A stretch of DNA of 5,863 nucleotides from contig JALUUA010000323.1 of assembly GCA_027021605.1 (NCBI GenBank), positions 1 through 5,863 of the forward strand, written 5' to 3'. Positions 5,312 through 5,863 of this stretch are shown piece by piece (the stretch's first letter is position 1; every line of letters begins with the position of its first letter). A model generated the notes under the pieces. That model made no database searches. It had not been told where the DNA came from and was given only the letters and a program-made list of their open reading frames with translations. Both the position numbers and the translations under genes were made by a program. The stretch is from Candidatus Bipolaricaulota bacterium (GTDB lineage Bacteria; Bipolaricaulota; Bipolaricaulia; RBG-16-55-9).

Positions 5312-5863
5312 GGGCAGTCGTTTACGGTCTCCGGTCCCCGGTTGATGTGCGCGTCGATAAACGCCCGGATGCGTTCCTCGTCGAACTCGTCCAGGAGGTC
5401 GATCCGCCCCCAGGCCGTGAGCGCGATCCGCTTCTCCGCGATCTCGTCGAGGGAAAGCCCGGCGCGCTCGCGGACCCGCTCCGAGAGCATGAAGCTGTAG
5501 GGATAGGGGGCCAGGATGAGTCGGCAGTACTTCACCTCCGCATCGCGCAGGCGCTCGACGAGGTCCGTCAAGTTATAGATGAGGTCCTCGTCGGCCCCGA
5601 GCGCCCCCGAGGTGCGGTATTGAATCACCACACCCCCGTGCTCCAGGTTGTGGAGCTGCAGCTCGTGCGGTACGGGCTCCTCGTGAATCCCGTAGGCCGC
5701 TTGGGCCGGGGAGTGGCACCCGGACGTGGGCGGGCGGCTGTTGTACCCCCCGAGGGTGCACTCCGGGGTGTGCCCCCGCCCCTGGATGGGGACCGCGTAC
5801 CCGGGAGCGCTCCCGTAGATCAGCCCCAAAAGCTGGAAGACCCCGTATCCGATCGCCAGGAAC
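5308..5863 (-). CDS. DUF3105 family protein with N-terminal membrane segment, 5' end outside window
   Basis: The frame is open to the right edge, giving 184 visible residues and a missing N-terminus. The TTG at 5829 is internal to the hydrophobic stretch FLAIGYGVFQLLGLIYG (from about 5862), which looks like a membrane helix, so the protein is probably anchored with its main domain outside the cytoplasm. The DUF3105 core follows: a Gly-Arg-Gly-His site with a nearby Cys (5755-5757), YNSRPPTSGCH (C at 5713-5715), EEPVPHELQLHNLEHGGVVIQY and, near the end, ALTAWGR, DEFDEERIRAFIDAH and a final GPE. The conserved histidines and two cysteines could bind metal or form a disulfide; no function is established for the family as far as I know. 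The downstream prenyl synthase starts within its stop codon, so a link to membrane or quinone chemistry is possible but unproven. Confidence 0.85.
   Translation of the reverse strand, partial: FLAIGYGVFQLLGLIYGSAPGYAVPIQGRGHTPECTLGGYNSRPPTSGCHSPAQAAYGIHEEPVPHELQLHNLEHGGVVIQYRTSGALGADEDLIYNLTDLVERLRDAEVKYCRLILAPYPYSFMLSERVRERAGLSLDEIAEKRIALTAWGRIDLLDEFDEERIRAFIDAHINRGPETVNDCP

Noticed and set aside
1..5863. CRISPR array, tRNA, rRNA, insertion sequence or attachment site
   Set aside because: No regularly spaced repeats, cloverleaf-like segment, transposase or terminal inverted repeats were seen, and coding genes fill nearly the whole window.

Overview
This is a GC-rich bacterial chromosome segment, about 61-67% G+C in the stretches I counted by hand. 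It is densely packed, with almost no non-coding DNA. The SRP receptor FtsY, a bacterial-type ArgRS, SpoVS and CoaBC exclude an archaeon. SpoVS together with a DUF3105 protein, a short FtsY without an acidic domain, and Glu/Lys/Arg-rich proteins would suit a thermophilic or deep-branching lineage such as Bipolaricaulota/Acetothermia, Deinococcus-Thermus or Chloroflexota. I cannot decide the phylum from this sequence.

Layout. The left quarter reads on the + strand: the 3' end of coaBC (coenzyme A synthesis, to 543), a 60-bp gap, then a two-gene cassette. The cassette is a small DUF4160 protein (604-837) followed by a DUF2442 protein fused to an XRE-type helix-turn-helix (843-1349). The pair is built like a toxin-antitoxin or other self-regulated module. 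The gap in front of it holds a plausible promoter whose -10 element lies six bases from the GTG start, suggesting a leaderless transcript, and a 16-bp near-palindrome that could be an operator.

The other three quarters read on the - strand as one apparent operon entering from the right edge: a membrane-anchored DUF3105 protein (5' end outside the window), a long-chain polyprenyl diphosphate synthase, spoVS, argS and ftsY. Junctions are a 4-bp ATGA overlap, 52 bp, 10 bp and 6 bp. The two transcription units meet tail to tail with no spacer: the two stop codons form the palindrome TAGCTA at 1347-1352, inside a larger imperfect inverted repeat.

How they work together. The - strand operon mixes isoprenoid chain synthesis (quinone tail or carrier lipid), a small SpoVS regulator, arginine tRNA charging and co-translational membrane targeting. 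This looks like a growth-linked housekeeping operon rather than one pathway. The DUF3105-prenyl synthase overlap is the tightest link and hints at a membrane or quinone-related role for DUF3105. The most system-like element is the DUF4160/DUF2442-XRE pair. I found no tRNA, rRNA, CRISPR, insertion sequence or attachment site. No stretch over 300 bases lacks a gene; the longest gap is 60 bp.
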